From the NCBI GenBank assembly GCA_020027475.1, contig JAHRAZ010000087.1:1-35609 (forward strand): 35,609 bases of DNA, given 5' to 3'. The position numbers were made by a program, and so were the translations under genes. The notes beneath the pieces were generated by a model. The model saw nothing but the letters and a program-made list of their open reading frames with translations, was not told where the DNA came from and ran no database searches. Of this stretch, positions 23,139 through 32,962 are shown in pieces. Source of the stretch: Microthrixaceae bacterium (GTDB lineage Bacteria; Actinomycetota; Acidimicrobiia; Acidimicrobiales; Microtrichaceae). How positions within the stretch are numbered: the stretch's first letter is position 1; each line of letters starts with the position of its first letter.

Positions 23139-24058
23139 GGTACAGACTCTGGGCAGCCGCAGCAATCTCTCTGACCTGCTGGCTCATCACGTCACCCGGC
23201 GCATCCGCGGTGGGAAACGGCGGGGGCACAGGCGCCAGTTCTTCGGGCGACACCATCATCTCGCAGATCCTGGGACCCTCGGAGGGTTCCAGGCGTTCCG
23301 GAACGGGAGATGCCCCGCGTTGTCATTGGCAGACTCTGACCGACCGCGCAACCCTCTTCATCTTTCACGTCGCAGCATCACTCCCGGAATTGGCGGAGGC
23401 TCCGTTGTTCAAGGCCATTGGCCCGCACCTCACAGGGGGTGCATCCAGCGGCCTGGACATACAGGTCAGATTCTGTGACGGCGCCGCGCAAGCGTCCAAC
23501 GCCGATGTGAGGGCTGTGCCCACCCAGATCGCAACGTCCACCTCCCTCAGCCAGGCCAGGAGCCGCATGCTGACGCAGCTGCCTCCTCCCGACCTCCAGG
23601 TGTCACCCCAGCTCAATGCCCAGGTTCTGGTCAATCAACCCGTTTTTCACTCGATCAGCTCCGGCCAGTGGTCCTCCACCGTCACCTCAACGCTGAGGTC
23701 CAGCGGGGATGCGGTGGAAGTGCGCGCCTCGCCTGCCACAGTGGAGTTGGCATCCCTGGAAGGCGGGGCGGGTGGCCGCGTAACCCGCTGCAGCGGTTCC
23801 GGCATGCCGTTCGCCGAAACAATCGCAGCGACGGTTGAAGCCCAGGCCGCCGGCTCCGATGCATGCGTGCTCCGGTACACCCAGCCAACCGGCAGCCACG
23901 GGAATCGCGATCAATGGTACGGGTACGTCCTGATGAACTGGGACGGCGAGTACCGGATCAACGGTGGGGCGTGGACTGCGCTCGACGGGTTGTTCAGCGT
24001 CCGGTTCTTTGGCCGAACGGTTCGCGAACTAGCCACCATCATCCAGGGTGCCGATTGA
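23132..24058 (+). CDS. Hypothetical secreted protein
   Basis: 308 residues, not recognised. A typical Sec signal peptide (LWAAAAISLTCWLITSPGASA, cleavage after ASA near residue 26) is followed by a Gly/Ser-rich stretch and a domain with several cysteines (CHWQ, RFCDGA, TRCSGSG, ACVLRYTQ) that may form disulphides outside the cell. The C-terminal part (QWYGYVLMNWDGEYRINGG) looks strand-rich. GTG start inside the end of the preceding lipoprotein gene (7-nt overlap), implying translational coupling. Function unknown; a cell-surface role is inferred only from the signal peptide. Confidence 0.7.
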   Translation: MLRYRLWAAAAISLTCWLITSPGASAVGNGGGTGASSSGDTIISQILGPSEGSRRSGTGDAPRCHWQTLTDRATLFIFHVAASLPELAEAPLFKAIGPHLTGGASSGLDIQVRFCDGAAQASNADVRAVPTQIATSTSLSQARSRMLTQLPPPDLQVSPQLNAQVLVNQPVFHSISSGQWSSTVTSTLRSSGDAVEVRASPATVELASLEGGAGGRVTRCSGSGMPFAETIAATVEAQAAGSDACVLRYTQPTGSHGNRDQWYGYVLMNWDGEYRINGGAWTALDGLFSVRFFGRTVRELATIIQGAD

Positions 24059-24324
24059 GTTGGGTGGATGATCTATCCGACTGCGGGTCTTGCGAGTGGG
24101 AGAACGGCACCATGTGCTGATGAGGTCCGCCCCCGAACTGTGAGCGAGATTCGATCGATCGTCGCTGTGGCGAGGGGACGCGCCACCGGCCTCGATCGGA
24201 TCTTGTCGACCCGTTGCGGGTACTCGGCCATCCCGGGATCCCCTTCGCCTGACAAGACCGCCCTCCACACCACGGGCCCTCTGACACCACCCGGGAAACC
24301 GCCTCCGGCCAACAACTGCCGGGC
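24059..24324. other. Intergenic gap between convergent genes, no supported feature
   Basis: 266 bp between two convergent stops. Short open frames cross it on both strands, but none has a start signal, domain or convincing composition. No clear terminator hairpin with a T run was found by eye. Confidence 0.5.
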
Positions 24325-27300
24325 TCAGACCCGCCGGCCGCCCTCGGGATCATCCCAGCAATCGCCCTGGAGCATGTCGCTGATCACCTCGGCCGTCAAT
24401 GCACCTGCCACCAGATGGCCCTGACCCGAGTTGCACCCCAACCGCATCAACTCGGTCAGTTGGCGCTCGGTCTCAATTCCTTCCGCGATCGACTGCAGGC
24501 CCAACGCGTTCGTCAGTCCGAGCACCGCTGTGACAATCGCCCGCTTCTGCTCCGAATCTGTCACACCCGCCACGAAAGAGCGGTCCAGCTTCACAATGTC
24601 GAAGGGCAACTTGTGCAGGTAGGTGAGGGACGAGTAGCCGGTGCCGAAATCATCCACGGCCACACCCACATTCATATCCTTGAGAGCTGTGAGCACGGAC
24701 GCGGTGTGGGCAGTGTCCTCGAGCACCACTGACTCCGTGATCTCCACGGTCAGGGTCCCCGGATCCAGATCGGCATGCACCACATGTTCGGCCACCGTGG
24801 CGAGGAAATCCGGACGTTGGAGCTGACGCGCCGAGACGTTCACCGCAATCCCCAGACCCTCTCGGCCGGAGAGCTCTTGCCAGAGGGCAGCTTGGCGCGT
24901 TGCTTCGCCCATGACCCAGTTTCCGATCGGAACAATCAGGCCGGTGTCCTCTGCAACGGGGACGAATCGCTCCGGCGGAATCAATTCTCCCAGATGCCAC
25001 CAACGTAGAAGTGCCTCGAACCCCAGAAGCCTCCGGGTGGCCAGATCAAAGACTGGCTGGTACCGCAGCTCGAGATTCTCACCATTGCGGCTCCTTCGCA
25101 GAGCCGTCTCGGTCTCCTGGCGATCCACCGCGAGGCGCCGGAGATTCTCGTCGAATACGACCCATTGACCGCGACCGGCCGTCTTGGCTTCGTACATCGC
25201 TGTGTCAGCGTCCCGCAGGACCGCTCCCGGATCGTCCCTGTCAGGATCGGCGAACGCTATGCCGGTGGACACTCCGATGTGGATTTCCTGATCTCGCACG
25301 TGAAACGGAACCTCGAGTTCCTTCTCGATGTTGCGGGCGATGTCCAGCGGATCCGGCCCAGCGTGGGTATGGCCACACAGCACCACGAATTCGTCCCCAC
25401 CGAATCGGGCCACCATGTCAGCAGGGCCCATCGTTCCCTGTATCCGAGCTCCGATCTCCCGAAGCAACTCGTCGCCAAGGCTGTGTCCGAGACTGTCATT
25501 GATGACCTTGAAGTGGTCGATATCCACAAACAGGAGGGCAATCCGCTCGCCCGACCCTTCCAAGCGGGCCAACTCGCAAACATGCTCGAGCCGTTCGAGG
25601 AGCAGCACGCGGTTGGGCAGTCCCGTCAGGGGATCATGGCGCGCCTGCAGAGCCAGACTTCCTTCGAGTGCAATCCGCTCGGAGATGTCTCGGGCGACCA
25701 CGCTGAAAAAGGAGATCTCTCCACGGAAGTCACGGTGGGCCATCACCTTGAGGGAGACCGGCATATCTTTCCCCGACAGTCCCCTGAGCGTGGTTTCTCC
25801 CCGCCAGTGGGATCCTCCCCCTTCGATCAGGTCCAGCTCGACGCCCTCACGGACATCGGCCAACTCAGGGACATCGTTGAGATCAAGAACATCATGACCG
25901 AGCGTCGCCGCCGCCGCCCTGTTCGCGTAGGTGATCACCCCGTTCGGGTCGAACAGCAGCACGAGATCATCCGTGTTGTTGAAGACCTCAGCGAACCTGC
26001 GAGTGGATGTCTCGGCCTCAACAACGTCGTTGACGTCTTCGATTCCGCCGATGCGGCGACGGGCTCCATCCGAGTTCGGTGGCAACACGGTGCTGCGGGC
26101 ATCCAGCCAGATGATCCGACCATCAGGGCGCTCGAACTGGAAGCGAATCTTCTCTTGATCATCCGGATCGGTCGGCGCCACCGACAGAAACGGAAGAGTC
26201 GATCCCATGACCGAACGCCAGTTTCGACCAAGAATCTGATCGGCGGACAAACCCGTTATCACCTCGAAACGTGTGTTCACCGAGGTGATTCCCCTCCGGA
26301 AGTCCTCTTCAAAAAGCCCCGTGCTGGAGGAAAACGCGAGGTTCCTGAGACTCTCGTTGCTGTCTTCGAGCTCGCGGACAAGCTGATTGCGTTCCGTTAC
26401 GTCCCGCAGGTTTGAAATCACACCGCGGACGTCGTGGTCATCGAGCTGGGCGGTCATGGTGACCTCGAGCCAGCGGAGATCGCCATTTTTGTGGGCTGCC
26501 CTCACTTCGAGAACCTGAGTCGTGGAGGGATCAAGAATCGCGAGGCGGTGAGCATTGGCCATGGCTCCGCGATCCCTCTCCAAGAGAAACTGGGCGCTCC
26601 TGCTGCCGATGAGTTCAACGGGTCGCCACCCGAGCATTCCCTCCAACGCCGGACTGACGTAGGTGATGGTCATGTCACCGGAAGCCACGAACAGACAATC
26701 AGAGGAATGTCGGAGCAGGGCGGCGTGTCGCCTGCTCACCGCGTTGAGTTCAGCCTGAGCCTCCATCGTGGACTGATGATCTGAAATGACCAGGATGATT
26801 CCCTCGACCGATGGGTCCGTCCGCAGGTCGTCCCCGGATATCTGCACCCATCGGTAGTGCCCGCCCGCGAACCTGAGTCTCGCCACCAGGGACGGATCAC
26901 CGGGTTCATCGTCGTTCAGGAGCTTCGTGGCCAGGCGGATCCCCTCTTCCACATCCTCGGGATGCAGGAAGTCACCGACGAACTCCCCTATGGCCTCATC
27001 TTCGGACCATCCCGTGTATGCAGTGGCGCTCCCGCTTGTCCAGGTGATCCGCAGGTCGCCATCGACAATGATCACCGCGTCGCCGGTTGCATCAACGATC
27101 GAGCGCAGGAACCTCGCCGGTTGCTGAAGGTGGAGGAGCTGGTGCCGGCCATTCGATGACTGTTGATCCGGAGACGGCGAACCGCCGCCTGCCGTACTCC
27201 AGGAAAGTCTCGGCAGAGCAAGGTCCTCCTCGACCAACAGGTCTGCGGACGCGCCACCACCCTCCGAAGGCGCAGCCTCCGGCAGGAATTCGCTCGGACC

Positions 27301-27363
27301 ATCGATCCGCGGTTCAGTCGCCATACCGCCTGTTTCTCCCTCAGCCGCCGGAAGGATCGGCAT
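24325..27363 (-). CDS. Cyclic-di-GMP signalling protein: four PAS domains, GGDEF, EAL
   Basis: 1012-residue cytosolic sensor with no membrane span. After a disordered N-terminus (1-78) come four PAS-type units at about 82-195, 212-325, 340-450 and 455-562 (each ending near DVTER or DISER-like linkers), then GGDEF (570-740) and EAL (750-1005). GGDEF 655-659 is intact, so cyclase activity is possible, but the inhibitory RxxD site reads GPAD (646-649), so product inhibition may be lost. EAL catalytic residues are all visible: EALLRW (783), NVSARQ, EITES, DDFGTGYSS, KLDRSF, EGIE and SGQGHL, so phosphodiesterase activity is likely. The start may instead be ATG 27324, after GAGGGAG. A TACGAT box at 27406-27411 could be its promoter. 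Confidence 0.93.
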   Translation of the reverse strand: MPILPAAEGETGGMATEPRIDGPSEFLPEAAPSEGGGASADLLVEEDLALPRLSWSTAGGGSPSPDQQSSNGRHQLLHLQQPARFLRSIVDATGDAVIIVDGDLRITWTSGSATAYTGWSEDEAIGEFVGDFLHPEDVEEGIRLATKLLNDDEPGDPSLVARLRFAGGHYRWVQISGDDLRTDPSVEGIILVISDHQSTMEAQAELNAVSRRHAALLRHSSDCLFVASGDMTITYVSPALEGMLGWRPVELIGSRSAQFLLERDRGAMANAHRLAILDPSTTQVLEVRAAHKNGDLRWLEVTMTAQLDDHDVRGVISNLRDVTERNQLVRELEDSNESLRNLAFSSSTGLFEEDFRRGITSVNTRFEVITGLSADQILGRNWRSVMGSTLPFLSVAPTDPDDQEKIRFQFERPDGRIIWLDARSTVLPPNSDGARRRIGGIEDVNDVVEAETSTRRFAEVFNNTDDLVLLFDPNGVITYANRAAAATLGHDVLDLNDVPELADVREGVELDLIEGGGSHWRGETTLRGLSGKDMPVSLKVMAHRDFRGEISFFSVVARDISERIALEGSLALQARHDPLTGLPNRVLLLERLEHVCELARLEGSGERIALLFVDIDHFKVINDSLGHSLGDELLREIGARIQGTMGPADMVARFGGDEFVVLCGHTHAGPDPLDIARNIEKELEVPFHVRDQEIHIGVSTGIAFADPDRDDPGAVLRDADTAMYEAKTAGRGQWVVFDENLRRLAVDRQETETALRRSRNGENLELRYQPVFDLATRRLLGFEALLRWWHLGELIPPERFVPVAEDTGLIVPIGNWVMGEATRQAALWQELSGREGLGIAVNVSARQLQRPDFLATVAEHVVHADLDPGTLTVEITESVVLEDTAHTASVLTALKDMNVGVAVDDFGTGYSSLTYLHKLPFDIVKLDRSFVAGVTDSEQKRAIVTAVLGLTNALGLQSIAEGIETERQLTELMRLGCNSGQGHLVAGALTAEVISDMLQGDCWDDPEGGRRV

Positions 27364-27503
27364 CCCTTCCGAGACGGCTGTAACTCCGCCAACTCATCTG
27401 GCGCCATCGTATTGCCAATTCAGTCCCAATGCCCCGTCAAGCCACAAGATCGCTGGTTCACGGGCCATCGCCGGAGCGGCATACACGCGCCGGAAACAAC
27501 CAC

Positions 27504-27509
27504 TAGCGT
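27504..27509 (+). promoter_or_regulatory. -10 box for the GH3 lipoprotein
   Basis: TAGCGT, 8 nt before the GTG at 27518. Confidence 0.35.
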
Positions 27510-27517
27510 CGATTTCC

Positions 27518-28753
27518 GTGAATCGGCACAGCCTCATCTGGAGGATCATCTGGTCCTTGACAGCGGGAATCGTCTGTATTTCTTGTGCCGGAACCAATAC
27601 CAGCCACGTAAGTGCTTCCGATGACTCCTCCGATGACTCGGGGACCGCCGAGCAATCCTCGAGCACCACGATTCCTCCCGACTGCGCCACAATGTTGCCC
27701 GACACGGCCAAGGTGGGCTTGTTGATCACACTTCTCGTGGACGAACCCACCCACGCGTCAGAAATGATCGCCTCCGGCACGGTGAACGGCTTCGGAATGG
27801 TCGGCGCTCAACGAAGCGACGTGGATGAGGCAATAGCGGAGGTCGCCGCCGATGCTCCTTTGCCTCCAATCGTGGCGGTGGACGAAGAAGGCGGAGAAGT
27901 CCAGCGCCTCAAATGGTCGGCCGGGGAAATTCCTTCCGCGGCGGAAACGGCAGAAGGGACGCCGGAAGACGCAGCCTCGGTGTTCTCCGAGCACGCTGCC
28001 GCCATGGCGGAAATGGGAGTGAACATGAACTACGCACCTGTGGCCGACCTCGACGGTGGAGCCGGGATGGACACCCGAACCTACGGCGATGATCCGGCGA
28101 GGGTCTCCGAGTTCGTCACCGCAATCACGGATGCCCAGGACGTGCAGGGAGTCACATCGGTAGTCAAGCATTGGCCCGGACTTTCAACGGGCACGGTGGA
28201 TCCCCACGACGGGCTCACCACACTCGCCCCGATCGACCAACTTCGCCAGCGCGACCTGATTCCCTTCCAGGCGGCGATCGACGCCGGAGCAAAGGCAATC
28301 ATGGTCACCCACGCTGTGGTGCCGGGGCTGACGGGAGAGAACGAACCAGCTTCACTCTCGCGCGCAGCGATCACCGATGAACTCCGGGGACGTCAAGGAT
28401 TCGACGGACTCATCATCACGGACGCGCTGGGAATGGACGCGATCACCGACACGACCAGCCAGGCACAGGCAGCGGTGCTAGCTGTGGCAGCCGGGGCTGA
28501 CATCGCCCTCGTCACCGGTTCCGATGATGCCGAAGATACGCATGACCTCCTGCTGGAAGCACTCGAATCCGGTGAACTCGATACGGCCCAGGTGGAGGAC
28601 TCAGTACGCCGGATTCTCGAGTTGAAAGGCATCGAAGGCGAATGCTTCGACTTGGTCTCCACGTTCGCCGCAGCATCGAGAGCCCCCGAATCCGGGGTCA
28701 CCACCACTGAAGACCCCATTGGTGACTCCGGCATCACAACCACCAGCCCGTAA
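27518..28753 (+). CDS. Glycoside hydrolase family 3 lipoprotein (NagZ-like)
   Basis: 411 residues. The signal peptide (about 8-22) ends in a lipobox (CISC), followed by an acidic Ser/Asp/Thr linker, so the enzyme is probably anchored outside the cell. The catalytic domain resembles beta-N-acetylglucosaminidase NagZ: VDEEGGEVQRL, MNYAPVADL, KHWPGLSTGTVDPHDGL (family KHFPGHGxxxxDxH; the Asp-x-His dyad is kept, but the GHG is changed to GLS) and FDGLIITDALGMDAI with the nucleophile Asp. It would trim N-acetylglucosamine from peptidoglycan or other glycans. A Thr-rich C-terminal tail (GVTTTEDP...TTTSP) extends past the domain. GTG start with a TAGCGT box upstream. Confidence 0.88.
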   Translation: MNRHSLIWRIIWSLTAGIVCISCAGTNTSHVSASDDSSDDSGTAEQSSSTTIPPDCATMLPDTAKVGLLITLLVDEPTHASEMIASGTVNGFGMVGAQRSDVDEAIAEVAADAPLPPIVAVDEEGGEVQRLKWSAGEIPSAAETAEGTPEDAASVFSEHAAAMAEMGVNMNYAPVADLDGGAGMDTRTYGDDPARVSEFVTAITDAQDVQGVTSVVKHWPGLSTGTVDPHDGLTTLAPIDQLRQRDLIPFQAAIDAGAKAIMVTHAVVPGLTGENEPASLSRAAITDELRGRQGFDGLIITDALGMDAITDTTSQAQAAVLAVAAGADIALVTGSDDAEDTHDLLLEALESGELDTAQVEDSVRRILELKGIEGECFDLVSTFAAASRAPESGVTTTEDPIGDSGITTTSP

Positions 28754-28771
28754 TTCACGCAGCTTCAGGTT

Positions 28772-28793
28772 TTTGTCACATCGCGGTGACAAA
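28772..28793. promoter_or_regulatory. 8-bp inverted repeat between GH3 and CBS genes
   Basis: TTTGTCAC (28772-28779), spacer ATCGCG, GTGACAAA (28786-28793). It could be a terminator for the GH3 gene or an operator for the CBS gene: GTGACA at 28786-28791 resembles a -35 and lies 17 bp before TAATAC (28809-28814). Confidence 0.4.
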
Positions 28794-28895
28794 CATCGCC
28801 ACTTTGGGTAATACTTTGATTACTCGCTGGAGTTGCGAGTGGCCCGTTCGCCATCGTCGCCGTCGGGATCAGGGGATTACACAAAGGGGGAAACT

Positions 28896-29330
28896 GTGCG
28901 TGTATCAATGATTCTCACAGACAAGGGCTCAAACGTTGCCACTGTCCAAGCTGGTGCGACGATTGCCGATGCTGCAGCGGAGATGCGCCTGCGCCGAGTT
29001 GGATCACTCGTGGTTTCAGCCGACGGCCAGCACATCGATGGCATCGTTTCCGAGCGAGACATCGTGTATCGGGTCTCCGAACGCGGCGAGTCGGCCCTTC
29101 ACGAGCCGGTATCCGCCGTGATGGCAACCGATGTACAAACCTGCCGGCCGGAAGACACTTCCGAAGACCTGATGCGCGTCATGACGGACATGCGTGTACG
29201 CCACCTGCCTGTGGTGGTTGACGGCGTACTCACCGGCATCGTTTCAATAGGTGACATCGTGAAAGCCCGCCTCAGCGAGCTCGAAAACGAAACCCAAGTC
29301 CTTCACGACTACATCACCACCGGCAGGTAG
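28896..29330 (+). CDS. Two-CBS-domain protein
   Basis: 144-residue protein consisting of a tandem pair of CBS domains (a Bateman module). CBS1 covers about 5-60 (MILTDKGSNVATVQAGATIA ... GIVSERDIVYRV), CBS2 about 70-130 (VMATDVQTCRPEDTSEDLM ... HLPVVVDGVLTGIVSIGDIV). Such stand-alone modules bind adenine nucleotides and regulate partner proteins. The start is GTG 28896, 5 nt after the GGGGGA ribosome-binding site, giving the VRVSMILTDKG opening usual for the family. The longer frame from 28833 has no support. The partner is unknown. Confidence 0.9.
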   Translation: MRVSMILTDKGSNVATVQAGATIADAAAEMRLRRVGSLVVSADGQHIDGIVSERDIVYRVSERGESALHEPVSAVMATDVQTCRPEDTSEDLMRVMTDMRVRHLPVVVDGVLTGIVSIGDIVKARLSELENETQVLHDYITTGR

Positions 29331-29352
29331 TCACAGCACCGGCTGGTTACCG

Positions 29353-29367
29353 CCCGACCGAGTCGGG
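29353..29367. terminator. GC hairpin between convergent CBS and leuA genes
   Basis: CCCGAC (29353-29358), CGA loop, GTCGGG (29362-29367), in the 41-bp gap between two convergent stops. No T tract on either side; it may act as a bidirectional terminator of the U-less type. Confidence 0.45.
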
Positions 29368-29371
29368 GCCA

Positions 29372-31297
<1,926 letters not shown>

Positions 31298-31298
<1 letters not shown>

Positions 31299-31339
31299 TA
31301 GGTCAGAAGCAGAAGTGCAGCGGCGCTATGGGACATCAT
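31298..31339 (-). CDS. leuL: leuA leader peptide with four Leu codons
   Basis: A 13-residue ORF, MMSHSAAALLLLT, ending in TAG. Codons 9-12 are CTT CTG CTT CTG, the position and composition expected for sensing charged tRNA-Leu. It is followed immediately by two perfect hairpins, the second terminator-like, and then leuA on the same strand. A TAGCAT -10 box ends 6 nt before the first ATG, with TTGCGA 17 bp further upstream, so the transcript should begin on the start codon: a leaderless leader peptide. It overlaps the 5' end of the divergent diguanylate cyclase frame. Ribosome-mediated attenuation of leu genes is known in actinobacteria; this instance is read directly from the sequence. Confidence 0.85.
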
Positions 31340-32884
31340 TGGTCAATGCTACGGCACACTCGCATCCTTCGCAATCATGATGCGGGTCCCTCGAAGCCCC
31401 TGCGAACGGCCCTGTTGATATGGGCCGCCACGCTGGGGGCAGCTTCCGCCGCAACTGATTCACCTGCCAATGCCATTCTGTTCAATCTGGCAGCCTGGCT
31501 GCCGGCGGCGGTTCTGCTGTTGCCACTTCTGGGGATTGGAATCACGTGGCCCTGGCGTCTCATGGGCGCGGGAATCACCTGCTTCATTCTGGCCGCAAGC
31601 GCCGAGTCGGTGGCCAGATTCAAGGGCGGAGTTGTCCCGGAAAGGGGAAGCCTCGCCGATGCTGTCTTTGTGGCCGGGTACATTCTCCTGGCAGCAGGAG
31701 TCTGGCTTCTCGTGGCCAAACATGCCCGACGAGCCCTTCGGGAAGGTGCGGCCGACTTGGCGGTGTTGCTGGTTCCAGCCACCGTTCTGCTACTCGAGTT
31801 CGTGATCATCCCGGCCAGTGATGCCGGCGATCCGTGGGAGCTCCGGCTCCTTGCGGCACTCTTTCTGTTGGCCGATGTGGTGCTGGTTGCGGCGCTGCTC
31901 TGGCTTCTCGCCACTCCGACTCTGCGCGGTCGGCACCTCGGCGCACTCCTGGCCGGCGTCATCCTCACCCTCATCGCCGATCTGATACTCGCTGCCGAAC
32001 TGCTGCAACCGAGCAGCGACGAACGTGCCGTCGTCGAGGCCATCTATCCCCTCACCTGGACCTTGATGGCGGTCGGCATTGCCCGCGGGTCCAGATCCCT
32101 GCCGGTGCAACAACCTGCAACTTCGTTCGTTCACTGGGGTCGGATGACACTGTTGGGCTTCGGCGTGATTCTGGGGCCGATCTCGATCGCGTTGGCCGCA
32201 GCGGGACCTAACCCACTTCCCACCGAGGCCATCGCCATCGTCGCAATCCTGTCTTCCAGCTTCATCGTGTGGCGGACACTGGATCTGGCATTGAATCTGG
32301 AACGAACCACCATCCAACTCGCATCCACACAACACCACCTCCGGGAGGCGGCAACGCACGATCCACTTACCGGCCTGCTGAACCGCAGCATCCTGGCCGA
32401 TCTCCTGAGCTCCCCGGAACCCATCCACGGACCAACAGCACTCGTGTCTCTGGACCTCGACGGGTTCAAGTCGATCAATGATACGTTCGGACACGAAGCT
32501 GGAGACCATGTGCTGCAATCCGTCGCCAAGCGAATGAGCGAGGTCTTGCGACCCGGGGACGAGGTCCTGCGAATGGGCGGCGACGAATTCCTGATCATCG
32601 CCCCGGGGGTGGACAGGTCCGAAGTGGCTCAACTGACCGAGAGGCTGCTGCGGGACATCGAAGGGCCAATTTCCTGGATCGGAGACGACGGCGAAACCCA
32701 CCTGCTCGAGGTGTCTGCCAGTGCCGGAGTCGCGTTCGCAGGCGAAACGGCACCAGGGAGCACCAGACAATCTGCCTCGATCGCCCAGGCCCTCTCCTCA
32801 TCAGATGAAGCCATGTACATGGCCAAGGACCGGGGCCGGGGTCAAGTGATCCTTCACCAGGAAGAGAACCCGGATCAAAACTGA
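31328..32884 (+). CDS. Membrane-anchored diguanylate cyclase (GGDEF)
   Basis: 518 residues. The N-terminal ~320 form a membrane sensor of about eight to ten hydrophobic helices, separated by short basic loops. A short coiled linker (LERTTIQLASTQHHLREAATHD) precedes the GGDEF domain (about 345-510). The catalytic MGGDEF is near 416-421, and an inhibitory RxxD site (RPGD) lies five residues before GGDEF, so c-di-GMP product inhibition should be intact, unlike in the PAS-GGDEF-EAL protein of this window. The start is uncertain: ATG 31328 or ATG 31346, neither with a good ribosome-binding site. Both lie in or beside the divergent leuA leader and its promoter, so the two 5' regions overlap. Confidence 0.9.
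   Translation: MGHHWSMLRHTRILRNHDAGPSKPLRTALLIWAATLGAASAATDSPANAILFNLAAWLPAAVLLLPLLGIGITWPWRLMGAGITCFILAASAESVARFKGGVVPERGSLADAVFVAGYILLAAGVWLLVAKHARRALREGAADLAVLLVPATVLLLEFVIIPASDAGDPWELRLLAALFLLADVVLVAALLWLLATPTLRGRHLGALLAGVILTLIADLILAAELLQPSSDERAVVEAIYPLTWTLMAVGIARGSRSLPVQQPATSFVHWGRMTLLGFGVILGPISIALAAAGPNPLPTEAIAIVAILSSSFIVWRTLDLALNLERTTIQLASTQHHLREAATHDPLTGLLNRSILADLLSSPEPIHGPTALVSLDLDGFKSINDTFGHEAGDHVLQSVAKRMSEVLRPGDEVLRMGGDEFLIIAPGVDRSEVAQLTERLLRDIEGPISWIGDDGETHLLEVSASAGVAFAGETAPGSTRQSASIAQALSSSDEAMYMAKDRGRGQVILHQEENPDQN
31346..31374 (-). promoter_or_regulatory. Promoter of the leuA leader
   Basis: -35 TTGCGA (31374-31369) and -10 TAGCAT (31351-31346), separated by exactly 17 bp. The -10 ends 6 nt before the leader ATG at 31339. 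It is the best-formed -35/-10 pair I see in the window. Confidence 0.65.
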
Positions 32885-32948
32885 ACCGGGCTCCCGGCTC
32901 CATAAGGTCAGAAGCCATTTCCGCCGGACAACGTCACGTCGGGCGGGC

Positions 32949-32954
32949 TACGGT
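32949..32954 (+). promoter_or_regulatory. -10 box for the amidase
   Basis: TACGGT, 8 nt before the ATG at 32963. Confidence 0.35.
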
Positions 32955-32962
32955 CAGCAACC

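Noticed and set aside
24068-24424. 118-codon open frame in the convergent gap
   Set aside because: Pro/Ser/Arg-rich, no start signal, runs into the end of the GGDEF-EAL gene and shows no recognisable family.
25165-26415. 416-codon plus-strand open frame opposite the GGDEF-EAL gene
   Set aside because: Shadow of a confidently assigned gene; no start signal or domain.
27344-27397. Possible 17-codon upstream ORF before the GGDEF-EAL gene, behind TACGAT
   Set aside because: One promoter-like box and a short frame without repeated codons or hairpins are too little to support a leader peptide.
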